Assembly: GCF_040706535.1 (NCBI RefSeq)
Contig: NZ_JAPDRJ010000001.1
Span: 992,001-1,056,000, forward strand
Direction: 5' to 3'
DNA from: Lentisalinibacter orientalis
Lineage (GTDB): Bacteria > Pseudomonadota > Gammaproteobacteria > Steroidobacterales > Woeseiaceae
DNA length: 64,000 nucleotides
Position numbers and translations under genes: made by a program
The notes under the pieces: generated by a model
Database searches by the model: none
What the model was told of the DNA's origin: nothing
Seen by the model: only the letters and a program-made list of their open reading frames with translations
In this document: in pieces, positions 57,704 to 64,000 of the stretch
Layout of the letters: each line of letters starts with the position of its first letter
How positions within the stretch are numbered: the first letter of the stretch is position 1

Positions 57704-58131
57704 TGGCGGATAAACTGTATCGGCACATCGGCGTGCCGGTGGATCTGGCGCACCGGGAGAAGCTCGGCAAGGCGCTCGCCACCGCGACGGATCTGGCGAA
57801 GTGCTACGGAGCGCGGGTGACCCTGGTGGCGGTAACCGGTCCCGCGCCGGGGGAGGCGGCCCATAATCCGAAGGAATTCCGCGCGAAGCTGGAGGCCTTC
57901 GCCGCCGAGCTGGCGGAGGAATCCGGCGTGGCGGTGGATGCGCAGACCGAGGTCATCGGCGATCCGGTCGCCGACCTGGACAAGGCACTCGACAGCCAGT
58001 TCCACGAGCTCGGCGTGGACCTGGTGGTGATGGCCTCCCACGTGCCCGGCTTCCGCGAGTACATCTTCCACTCCAATGCCGGCTTCCTGGCCTCCCACAC
58101 GGATCTGTCGGTATTCGTGGTCAGAGGGTAG
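57703..58131 (+). CDS. Universal stress protein (UspA-like), BCCT partner
   Basis: A 142-residue Usp-domain protein. The first strand and helix are YRHIGVPVDLAHREKLGKALATA, and the end is VDLVVMASHVPGFREYIFHSNAGFLASHTDLSVFVV. The ATP-binding GxxGx9GS motif is not intact (the loop reads PGFREYIFHSN), so this may be a member that does not bind ATP. Coupled translation with the BCCT gene suggests it regulates that carrier, as Usp proteins do for some osmolyte carriers (such as TeaD with TeaABC). Its TAG stop lies in a REP head. Confidence 0.85.
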   Translation: MADKLYRHIGVPVDLAHREKLGKALATATDLAKCYGARVTLVAVTGPAPGEAAHNPKEFRAKLEAFAAELAEESGVAVDAQTEVIGDPVADLDKALDSQFHELGVDLVVMASHVPGFREYIFHSNAGFLASHTDLSVFVVRG

Positions 58132-58196
58132 GAGGGCCTTGTAGGAGGGGCTTTAGCCCCGATTCATTACTCAATCGGGCCTGAAGGCCCTCCTAC
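58128..58196. repeat. REP pair with a truncated first copy
   Basis: A truncated head (58128-58140), a full GGGGCT unit at 58141-58162 and an inverted GGGCCT unit at 58175-58196. The truncated head gives the TAG stop of the stress-protein gene. The cold-shock promoter begins 15 bp later. Confidence 0.87.
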
Positions 58197-58210
58197 ATGA
58201 ATCGTGCCGC

Positions 58211-58239
58211 TTGCGTTTAACTCGCGCATGTCGCATTAT
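58211..58239 (+). promoter_or_regulatory. Promoter of the cold-shock gene
   Basis: -35 TTGCGT (58211-58216), a 17-bp spacer and -10 CATTAT (58234-58239). It sits well upstream of the ATG, so the transcript would have a leader of about 135 nt, as is usual for cspA-type genes. Confidence 0.5.
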
Positions 58240-58245
58240 ACCGGG

Positions 58246-58380
58246 GCGATCCAAGAGTTCTGGCCTGCCTTACGACTACCCGTCCGGTCCTCGGACGGCT
58301 TCTTGAGACTACCCATTGCGACCGGATTGTTCGTCACCGCACCCGATTTGCGTGCGGCACTACTGTTATTGGAGGCCAGA
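58246..58380 (+). promoter_or_regulatory. Long structured leader of the cold-shock mRNA
   Basis: About 135 nt of untranslated RNA with two clear hairpins: CCGTCCG-GTCCT-CGGACGG (58280-58298) and CCGCAC/GTGCGG (58337-58342 with 58352-58357). A TTGGAGG ribosome site follows at the end. Long folded leaders of this type act as temperature sensors in cspA mRNAs; whether this one does is inference. Confidence 0.5.
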
Positions 58381-58584
58381 ATGGCTACAGGTACTGTGAA
58401 ATGGTTTGACCCCGCCAAGGGTTTTGGATTCATCCAGCCGGAAGACGGCTCTAAGGACGTGTTCGTGCACGTCACCGCGGTTCACGCTGCAGGCATGGAC
58501 ACGCTGTCCGAAGGCCAGCGCGTGAACTTCGAGCTGGTCACCGAGCGCGGCAAGACCGCGGCCGGCAACCTGCAGGCGGCGTAA
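58381..58584 (+). CDS. Cold-shock protein (CspA family)
   Basis: A 67-residue protein made of a single cold-shock domain. RNP1 is KGFGFIQPEDG and RNP2 is DVFVHVTAV; the start MATGTVKWFDPAKGF is diagnostic. It binds single-stranded RNA and DNA and melts mRNA structure at low temperature or during growth changes. TTGGAGGCC before ATG 58381 is an excellent ribosome site. The gene is monocistronic: own promoter, long leader, and a strong terminator at 58651. Confidence 0.96.
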   Translation: MATGTVKWFDPAKGFGFIQPEDGSKDVFVHVTAVHAAGMDTLSEGQRVNFELVTERGKTAAGNLQAA

Positions 58585-58596
58585 CGCCACCAAGAT

Positions 58597-58640
58597 GTAG
58601 GAGGGCCTTCAGGCCCGACCGGCCTTCAGGCCGGATCCCT
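58597..58640. repeat. REP unit with partial second copy
   Basis: A full GGGCCT unit (58597-58618) is followed by a shortened palindrome CCGGCCTTCAGGCCGG (58619-58634). It lies between the cold-shock stop and its terminator, so it is transcribed as part of that mRNA. Confidence 0.85.
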
Positions 58641-58650
58641 ACGTCCGGAA

Positions 58651-58674
58651 ACGGCCCCGCAAGGGGCCGTTTTT
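58651..58674 (+). terminator. Intrinsic terminator of the cold-shock gene
   Basis: ACGGCCCC (58651-58658), GCAA tetraloop, GGGGCCGT (58663-58670), then a T-run TTTTT (58670-58674). A textbook rho-independent terminator, the strongest in the window. Confidence 0.92.
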
Positions 58675-58687
58675 CGTTGTGGATCTT

Positions 58688-58743
58688 GTAGGAGGGGCTT
58701 TAGCCCCGACTTTTCGATGGATCGGGGCTAAAGCCCCTCCTAC
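58688..58743. repeat. REP pair at the DUF427 gene 3' end
   Basis: Inward-facing GGGGCT units at 58688-58709 and 58722-58743. On the minus strand the second unit's GTAG supplies the TAG stop of the DUF427 gene (58740-58742). Confidence 0.9.
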
Positions 58744-59111
58744 ATTTCTTCTATCTCGGCACGGCGGGGGTAGAAGGCAACGTACCCCGCAATCGGCGCC
58801 ACCTCGTCGTAGACGGCCGGGTAGTACCAGGCCACATCCTCTCCGTCCACCGCGTAGTAGCGCGCCTCACCCTTGAACGGGCAGGTGGTCCGGGTATCGC
58901 TGGCCGCCAGCTTCTCCGTGGCCACATCCTCCGGCGGGAAGTACAGCGCCCGGTCGTAGCCCGTCTCGTCCAGTGCCAGCACGCCCGTGCTGTCCGCCAC
59001 CCGCACGCCGTTCACCGCCACCTTCCAGCGGCCGCCCGCCTCGGTGATCTCGATTCGATGGTCCGGCGCGCTCTCCGCGCCCGGCGACGGTCCCAATGTG
59101 CTCCGATCCAT
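58740..59111 (-). CDS. DUF427 domain protein
   Basis: A 123-residue soluble protein of DUF427. The conserved parts are WKVAVNGVRVADSTGVLALDE, DRALYFPPEDV, TTCPFKGEARYYAVDGEDVAWYYPAVYDEVAPIAGYVAFYP. Family members are small beta-rich proteins, some with a possible nucleotidyltransferase link, otherwise uncharacterised. I start at ATG 59111; an earlier ATG (59156) has a poor basic extension. The stop is REP-derived. Divergent from the solute-binding protein gene. Confidence 0.87.
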   Translation of the reverse strand: MDRSTLGPSPGAESAPDHRIEITEAGGRWKVAVNGVRVADSTGVLALDETGYDRALYFPPEDVATEKLAASDTRTTCPFKGEARYYAVDGEDVAWYYPAVYDEVAPIAGYVAFYPRRAEIEEM

Positions 59112-59244
59112 GGCGACCCCGCGGTTCCGGTTCTTCCGCGCTCGAGCATACCGCACAGCCGCGTAGCAGACACCGTGTGCTAGACACCGTGGTTGCTAAT
59201 TGGGAGACTCATTCGCATCCAGGGGCGGATCAGGAGCGCGCGGG

Positions 59245-60126
59245 ATGACGGCATTCTCGAAACTGGCGGGGGTAATGGTTCTGATTGCCGCGGCGGGGCT
59301 GTCCTCCGCGCCGCCGGCCGGTGCCGCGGACGGCGTCCTCGACCGGGTCGCCGAGACCGGGGCATTCCGCATCGGTTATGCCACCGGCTCGCCGCCGCTC
59401 TCCTTCAATGACGCGGACGGCAACCCGGCCGGCTATTCCATCGAGCTGTGCCGGCACATCGGCCGGACGCTGCAGCGCGAACTCGGCCTGCCGAAGCTCG
59501 AATTCACATTCGTGCCGCTGGTCTCCATGCAGGACCGCCTGAAAGCCGTGGAGCAGGGCGACGTCGACATCGAATGTGGTGCCACCACCGTGACGCTGTC
59601 CCGGCGCGAGCGCGTCGACTTCACGCTGATGACGTTCATCACGGGCAGCGCGGTACTGTCCCGCAAGGCCGCGCCCATCGCCAGTGCCGCCGATCTCGCC
59701 GACAAGGTGATCGCCGTGATGCCGGACACCACCACCGAAGACGTGCTGCGGCAATTCGCGGAGGTGAACGAGACCGGTCTGAAGCTGGCCCTGGTGGAGA
59801 CCCACGGAGAGGGCATGGCACTGCTGAACGGCGGCAAGGTGGACGGCTTCGCCTCGGACCGCGCCATGCTGATCGGCCAGGTGTTCACCGACGAGAACGC
59901 CCGCAACGAATACGAGATGACCCGCAGCGTGCTCTCCTTCGAGCCCTATGCGCTGATGGTCCCGCGGGGCGACACGCGCTTCCGCCTGGCCGCCGACCGC
60001 GCGCTCGCGGAGCTGTACCGTTCCGCCCGCATCAGGCGCCTCTACCAGGACTGGTTCGGCCGCTACGGCGAGCCGCTCTCGCCCATCGTCGAGGCCATGT
60101 ACCAGTTCCAGGCCGTCGGCGAATAA
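59245..60126 (+). CDS. Amino-acid-type ABC solute-binding protein (family 3)
   Basis: A 293-residue periplasmic binding protein with signal peptide (to about residue 28, PPAGA). Family 3 pattern: FRIGYATGSPPLSFNDADGNPAGYSIELCRHIG, then DIECGATTVTLSRRERVDFT and GDTRFRLAADRALAELYRS. It is close to glutamate/aspartate-type GltI proteins. No permease or ATPase gene is adjacent, so it is an orphan, either partnering with a distant ABC carrier or working as a sensor. CAGGAG in front of ATG 59245 supports the start. Confidence 0.88.
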   Translation: MTAFSKLAGVMVLIAAAGLSSAPPAGAADGVLDRVAETGAFRIGYATGSPPLSFNDADGNPAGYSIELCRHIGRTLQRELGLPKLEFTFVPLVSMQDRLKAVEQGDVDIECGATTVTLSRRERVDFTLMTFITGSAVLSRKAAPIASAADLADKVIAVMPDTTTEDVLRQFAEVNETGLKLALVETHGEGMALLNGGKVDGFASDRAMLIGQVFTDENARNEYEMTRSVLSFEPYALMVPRGDTRFRLAADRALAELYRSARIRRLYQDWFGRYGEPLSPIVEAMYQFQAVGE

Positions 60127-60129
60127 GAG

Positions 60130-60198
60130 GTAGGAGGGCCTTCAGGCCCGATCGGTGAATGGATCGGGGCTGAAGCCCCTCCTACAAGCCCCTCCTAC
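60130..60198. repeat. REP pair plus extra half-unit
   Basis: Units at 60130-60151 (GGGCCT) and 60164-60185 (inverted, GGGGCT), then an added 13-bp AAGCCCCTCCTAC copy (60186-60198). Starts 3 bp after the binding-protein stop. Confidence 0.88.
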
Positions 60199-60205
60199 AT
60201 TGTTC

Positions 60206-60592
60206 CTATTCGGTGTAGTCGCGGCGATAGAGGCGGTTCTCGCTGCAGTCGGAGATGCCTTCGAACAGTTGGTCCGCCGCCTCGCCCTCTTCACTGCCGA
60301 GGAACTCCTTGGTGGCGCTCCACGTCGCCAGGTCCGGATAGGTGTCGACGAACAGGAACATATCCGTTTTGCCGACGATCGAACGAACGACGCTGCTGCG
60401 GATCTTGCCCTTGCCGATCTCCTTGCTGACCATTGCCAGCCATTTCGAATTGGCCGCCTGCACGTCCTCGACGGTCTTGCCCTCCTCGAGTTCGCAGGTC
60501 CACACCTCCTCGAAGATGGTCTCGGCGTAAGCTGCCATGCCGAGGCACGTCAGAGCGCCCGCCACCGTCACATGCGACAGTAATCTCTTCAT
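60206..60592 (-). CDS. Small secreted protein of unknown function
   Basis: A 128-residue exported protein with signal peptide (to about residue 23, MAAYA). The mature chain has the pattern of a dimeric alpha/beta-barrel: FEEVWTCELEEGKTVEDVQAAN, MFLFVDTYPDLATWSATKEFL, DCSENRLYRRDYTE. Two Cys (WTCELEE and DCSEN) may pair. It has the same overall design as the secreted protein at 19230-19682 but low identity. AAGGGGAGCTACG before the ATG is a good ribosome site. The family is not recognised. Confidence 0.72.
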   Translation of the reverse strand: MKRLLSHVTVAGALTCLGMAAYAETIFEEVWTCELEEGKTVEDVQAANSKWLAMVSKEIGKGKIRSSVVRSIVGKTDMFLFVDTYPDLATWSATKEFLGSEEGEAADQLFEGISDCSENRLYRRDYTE

Positions 60593-60649
60593 CGTAGCTC
60601 CCCTTGGGGTTTATGGTTGTTATGGCCCGACGGAGTATAGTCCACCCGT

Positions 60650-61516
60650 ATGAGTTTCGTACTCGAGAGTCTCCGCGCCGACTGGGAAGCCTTCCTCGTC
60701 TTCCTCCCGCGGCTGATCTACGCCGTCATCCTGCTGCTCGTCGCGATGGCCGCGGCACGGGCCGTCGGCAATCTCCTCGCCCGGCTCATCAGCCGCAGCC
60801 CGCGCTTCCGGCCGAACGAGCGCTTCATCCGCCGGGTGGCGAGCCTGGTCATCGTTTCCGCCGGACTCCTGCTCGCCCTCGGTGTCATGGGCTTCACCGG
60901 CGTTGCAGCCAGCATGCTCGCCACCGGCGGCGTTCTGGCCATCGTGCTCGGCTTCGCTTTCCGTGAGATCGGGGAGAACCTGCTGGCCGGCGTATTCCTG
61001 ACCTTCAGCCGGCCGTTCGAACTCGGCGACCTCATCAAGACGGGCGATCTCACCGGCACTGTGCGCTCCATCGACATCCGCTCCATCCACATCCGCACCG
61101 CGGACGCCTGCGACGTCTTCGTGCCGAGCGCCCAGATCTTCCGCGAGCCCCTGTACAACTACACCCGCGACGGGTTGCGGCGGCCGAGCTTCACCGTCGG
61201 CGTCGCGTACGACGACGAACCCGAGGGCGTGATCGGCTTGCTGGAGCGCACAACCGCAGGCGTGGACGACGTGCTCCCCGAGCCCGAGCCCTTCGTCACC
61301 ATCGCGGAGTTCGGCAGCGGCTGGATCGTGTACGAGGTATTCTTCTATCTGGATCTGAACGCGAGTGCCCGCGGCCTGGTCGCGGTGACCAACGACGTGA
61401 AGGCATCCTGCTGGCGCGCGCTGCGCGAGGCGGGCATGACCTTCAGCACCGACGTCACTACGGCCGTCGATATCCGCTCGGCGCCGCCCGTCGAAGTCCA
61501 TGGAGGCAAGTCATGA
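60650..61516 (+). CDS. Small mechanosensitive channel (MscS family)
   Basis: A 288-residue MscS-type channel. Three helices lie in the first 110 residues; the pore helix is AASMLATGGVLAIVLGFAFREIGENLLAGVFL, with the Gly/Ala packing and a following beta-domain (FSRPFELGDLIKTGDLTGTVRSIDIRSIHIRT). The C-terminal cage starts near residue 180. These channels open under membrane tension and release solutes after osmotic downshock, which fits with the BCCT carrier in the same region. It overlaps the small membrane-protein gene by 4 bp (ATGA). Confidence 0.92.
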   Translation: MSFVLESLRADWEAFLVFLPRLIYAVILLLVAMAAARAVGNLLARLISRSPRFRPNERFIRRVASLVIVSAGLLLALGVMGFTGVAASMLATGGVLAIVLGFAFREIGENLLAGVFLTFSRPFELGDLIKTGDLTGTVRSIDIRSIHIRTADACDVFVPSAQIFREPLYNYTRDGLRRPSFTVGVAYDDEPEGVIGLLERTTAGVDDVLPEPEPFVTIAEFGSGWIVYEVFFYLDLNASARGLVAVTNDVKASCWRALREAGMTFSTDVTTAVDIRSAPPVEVHGGKS

Positions 61517-61686
61517 AGCTCTGGCAACGTCTGCTCATAGCCCTCGTCGCGATGTTCGCGGCGAGCCTGATCGTCGGGTTCGTCTGGGCCCGCGTCTTCG
61601 AGCCGGCCATGCCGCCCTATCTCAGCGGTGTCGTCGGCGGCCTGGCGGCCCTGGCCACCTGGGAACTCCTGAGAAAACGAGGGTAG
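61513..61686 (+). CDS. 57-residue membrane protein, coupled to MscS
   Basis: A short gene overlapping the MscS stop (ATGA). The product reads MKLWQRLLIALVAMFAAS at the start, then a first hydrophobic helix (residues 6-26), a short Pro-containing turn (FEPAMPPYLSG), a second helix (residues 36-51) and a basic end LLRKRG. GGAGGCAAG before the ATG is a strong ribosome site, and the coupling to MscS indicates it is really translated. It could be a small accessory subunit or regulator of the channel. Its TAG stop is formed by the head of the REP cluster at 61683. Confidence 0.7.
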   Translation: MKLWQRLLIALVAMFAASLIVGFVWARVFEPAMPPYLSGVVGGLAALATWELLRKRG

Positions 61687-61777
61687 GAGGGCCTTCAGGC
61701 CCGATCGTGCAATGGGTCGGGGCTAAAGCCCCTCCTACGAGCCCCTCCTACGAGCCCCTCCTACGAGCCCCTCCTAC
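61683..61777. repeat. REP pair with 13-bp tandem tail
   Basis: Units at 61683-61704 (GGGCCT) and 61717-61738 (inverted, GGGGCT) are followed by three copies of gagcccctcctac (61739-61751, 61752-61764, 61765-61777). The tandem is an expansion of the REP's terminal 13 bp. The cluster ends 3 bp before the stop of the patatin gene on the other strand. Confidence 0.9.
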
Positions 61778-61780
61778 ATT

Positions 61781-63982
61781 CTAGAACGTCTGACCGAGGA
61801 ACAGATACGCCGACCTCCGGTCCCCTTCGCCCATACCCCAGCCGAGGTAGAGCGGTCCGAGCAGCGTGTCCATCACCACGAAGACGCTGCCGGCGGTGAG
61901 GGTATTGGCGAAGCTCGCCTCGTCGGTGCTCTCCCACACGTTGCCGGCCTCCAGGGATGCGCCCAGGTAGACCGGCGTGCCGAGGCCGGGCAGCGACTCG
62001 TCGCCGAGGCGGCGGTAGTAGACCAGCCGGCCGATGCCCCGGTGTTTGCCGCGCAGCTCGTCGATGGCGTAGCCGGACAGGCTGAACAGCCCGCCCAGCG
62101 TGAACGGCCGCACGCCCGTCGTCTCGTCGCGCACGGTGCTGTCCAGGTTCCACCAGTTCAGGATCGTGTTGCGGCCCCAGGTGTAGGGTTTCAGCAGGAA
62201 GAAGCTGGCCACGTCGAATTCGCCGTCCGAGCCGAGGCCCTCCCGGGAACCGTTCCAGGCCAGCCCCATCAGCGTGCCGTGGCGGGGGATGTCCACCTGG
62301 TCGACCGTGTCCCAGGCGAATTCGGCGATCAACAGCCCGAGATCGCCTTCGCCTTCCTCGAAACCGGGGTCGCCGATGCGCAGGGATTCGTCGCTGCGCG
62401 AGCGCGACACGCCGACGCGCAGCTCGCCCCAGTTGCCGAGCTGCCGACCGCCCTCCAGCGCCACGATGGCCTCGCTGGCGTCGAGGCGCGCGAGCTGCGC
62501 TCCCTCGTCGAACAGGGCCCGCGCCGTGCGCCTGAGCTCCACCCGCGGATTCACGAACCAGCGCGAGCGATAGTCCAGCGGCTGGAAGAACTCGGCGAAC
62601 AGGCGGGGGGACTCGCCGATCTGCAGCTCGGTGCGGAACTCGCCGCCCAGCGGGTTCAGCTCCGTCATCGTCAGCCGGGCGGCGGCGTTGTAGTTGCTGC
62701 CGCCCTCGAAGTCGTCCTCCAGGTTCAGGCCGAAGCGCAGGTAATTCGGGCCCCAGTTCTTCCCCGTGCTCTCGATCTCCAGCGTCGTCAGCGTGCCTTC
62801 CTCGCGCACGTCCCAGGTCACCGTCTCGAAGGTATCCAGCGCGTAGATCTCCGCGATGTCACTCTCCAGCGCATCGACGTCCAGCGGCCCGCCGGTGAGA
62901 TCGCCCAGCCTCGCCTCCACCGCCTTCGGCGAAAGACCGGAGCGGTTCTTCACCCGCACCCGGTCGATCACGGGCGGCTCGCCCCGGCGTGCCGCCACCT
63001 GTGCCTTCCATGCCTGGTACTCGGCTGCCGGGACCGACAGCCGCGCCAGCTGGTCCGCCTGCGCGGCCGCGGCCTGCCGGCCGATCTCCATGGCCTCCGC
63101 CATCCGGTCGAACGCCTGGGAGCCCAGATCGCCCAGCGGCGGTTCGATGTGGACGTCGCCGTCTTGCAGCAGGCGCAACTGATCCTCGGCCCGGCTGTTG
63201 ATCAGGATGGTGAGCATCTGGCGCGTGATCGCGAGGGCCGAGCCGAGCTCGGACTCCGGCTGCAGCGGGAAGCCCAGATCCACGGCGATGATCACGTCCG
63301 GCTGCATCTCGCGCATGACCTCGATGGGCAGGTTGCTGGCGATGCCGCCGTCCACCAGCAGGCGTCCGCCCTCGCGTTCCGGCCGGAAGATACCGGGCAC
63401 CGCCATGCTGGCGTGCATGGCCGAGACCAGGTCGCCGGAGTCGAACACCACCATATCGCCGGTGGCGATGTCGGTGGCGACCGCGCGGAAGGGAATGGGC
63501 AGCGCGTCGAATTCATCGACCGTTGCCACCGGCACGGTCAGCCGGCGCAGCTCGAGGTCGAGGTTCTGGCCCTGCACCAGCCCGCCGGGCAGCAGCAGGC
63601 CGGTCCGGTCCACGCCCAGATCGAAGTCCACCAGGAAGCCCAGGTCGTCGGACTTGCGGCGGAACGAGCGCTGCGAGCGAGGCGGACGGTCGGTGAGCAG
63701 CACGTTCCAGTCGGCGTTCTCCACCACCCGAACCAGTTCGGCCGAGTTCATGCCGGAGGCGTACAGGCCGCCGACCACCGCACCCATGCTGGTGCCGGCC
63801 ACGTAGTCCACCGGCACGTTCAGCTCTTCCAGCACCCGGATGACGCCCACGTGGGCTCCGCCCCGGGCGCCGCCGCCGCTCAGCACCAGTCCGACGGTGG
63901 GGCGGGGCAGGGCGTCGCCGGCGGCCAGCAGCGCGGCCAGGGCCAGTGCCAGGAGATGCGAGCAGCGCAGCCGTTCTAGCAT
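61781..63982 (-). CDS. PlpD-like patatin phospholipase with outer-membrane barrel (type Vd)
   Basis: A 733-residue exported protein. After the signal peptide (to about residue 25) comes a patatin domain: oxyanion GLVLSGGGARGGAHVG, nucleophile Ser65 in GTSMGA and catalytic Asp211 in LLVDGG. Then a POTRA-like part (about 340-420; VIDRVRVKNRSGLSPKAVEARL) and a C-terminal 16-strand barrel ending in LFLGQTF, with a terminal Phe as expected. This is the layout of the type Vd secreted PlpD/FplA family, a lipase that presents its catalytic domain outside the cell. Its start is very close to the window edge, so promoter signals are not visible. Confidence 0.9.
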   Translation of the reverse strand: MLERLRCSHLLALALAALLAAGDALPRPTVGLVLSGGGARGGAHVGVIRVLEELNVPVDYVAGTSMGAVVGGLYASGMNSAELVRVVENADWNVLLTDRPPRSQRSFRRKSDDLGFLVDFDLGVDRTGLLLPGGLVQGQNLDLELRRLTVPVATVDEFDALPIPFRAVATDIATGDMVVFDSGDLVSAMHASMAVPGIFRPEREGGRLLVDGGIASNLPIEVMREMQPDVIIAVDLGFPLQPESELGSALAITRQMLTILINSRAEDQLRLLQDGDVHIEPPLGDLGSQAFDRMAEAMEIGRQAAAAQADQLARLSVPAAEYQAWKAQVAARRGEPPVIDRVRVKNRSGLSPKAVEARLGDLTGGPLDVDALESDIAEIYALDTFETVTWDVREEGTLTTLEIESTGKNWGPNYLRFGLNLEDDFEGGSNYNAAARLTMTELNPLGGEFRTELQIGESPRLFAEFFQPLDYRSRWFVNPRVELRRTARALFDEGAQLARLDASEAIVALEGGRQLGNWGELRVGVSRSRSDESLRIGDPGFEEGEGDLGLLIAEFAWDTVDQVDIPRHGTLMGLAWNGSREGLGSDGEFDVASFFLLKPYTWGRNTILNWWNLDSTVRDETTGVRPFTLGGLFSLSGYAIDELRGKHRGIGRLVYYRRLGDESLPGLGTPVYLGASLEAGNVWESTDEASFANTLTAGSVFVVMDTLLGPLYLGWGMGEGDRRSAYLFLGQTF

Positions 63983-64000
63983 TGCGAGCGGACCGTTCGG

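Noticed and set aside
61739..61777. CRISPR-like short repeats
   Set aside because: Repeats are 13 bp, directly adjacent, and derive from the REP end; there are no spacers and no cas genes.

Overview
The window is a contiguous stretch of GC-rich chromosome (about two-thirds G+C or more by eye) with about 62 protein genes and one tRNA-Ala(CGC). I see no transposase, phage gene, rRNA or CRISPR array. The gene content (TonB-dependent receptor, Cfa, YbdL/omega-amidase pair, POT and BCCT transporters, dispersed GTAG-headed REP palindromes) points to a free-living gammaproteobacterium. The BCCT carrier and acid-rich proteins suggest salt tolerance, but the genus cannot be named from the sequence.

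Layout. 1-1405: 3' part of an MmgE/PrpD-family gene. 1507-7447: seven same-strand genes, mostly tightly spaced or overlapping, that look like an energised envelope complex: secreted coiled-coil protein, two lipoproteins, a TolQ/ExbB-like and a TolR/ExbD-like pair, an anchored Pro-rich protein and a lytic transglycosylase. An 11-bp direct repeat typical of OmpR-family response-regulator sites lies in front. 7548-11653: CPBP protease, the glutamine transaminase/omega-amidase pair, Cfa. 11777-17272: carotenoid-cleavage-type oxygenase, tannase-family esterase and TonB-dependent receptor, plausibly an aromatic-ester or stilbenoid module. 17521-22246: PhoD phosphatase, a small secreted protein, Acg-like nitroreductase, HD hydrolase, DUF6498 protein. 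22318-29303: six-gene operon ending in a 1050-aa AsmA/DUF748 protein. 29369-34257: tRNA-Ala, DUF4136 lipoprotein, glutathionyl-hydroquinone reductase, ZIP transporter, Mut7-C protein. 34258-38663: zinc metalloprotease, ArsR/SRPBCC pair, DUF1330, MAPEG. 38842-41702: DUF1326, DUF2182, dihaem cytochrome c and a second ZIP protein, a possible metal-handling cluster. 41832-46060: YbaK-like deacylase, SOUL protein, class I HMG-CoA reductase, alpha carbonic anhydrase, outer-membrane protein. 46098-52010: LysR regulator, SDR and HapK-like protein diverging from a methyltransferase, a coiled-coil protein and an FMN/FAD/4Fe-4S oxidoreductase. 52109-64000: DUF4124 protein, POT, MFS and BCCT carriers, universal stress protein, cold-shock protein, orphan solute-binding protein, MscS channel, and a PlpD-like patatin with outer-membrane barrel.

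The strongest non-coding signal is a family of 22-bp REP palindromes (GTAGGAG head, palindrome, CGA tail) in 14 clusters, almost always at gene 3' ends. At seven genes the TAG stop codon is part of the REP head GTAG. Two clusters enclose a 245-273 bp composite element with an 84-bp near-identical core that folds into a perfect 15-bp stem. The clearest candidate for an uncharacterised system is the stator-like operon at 1507-7447.
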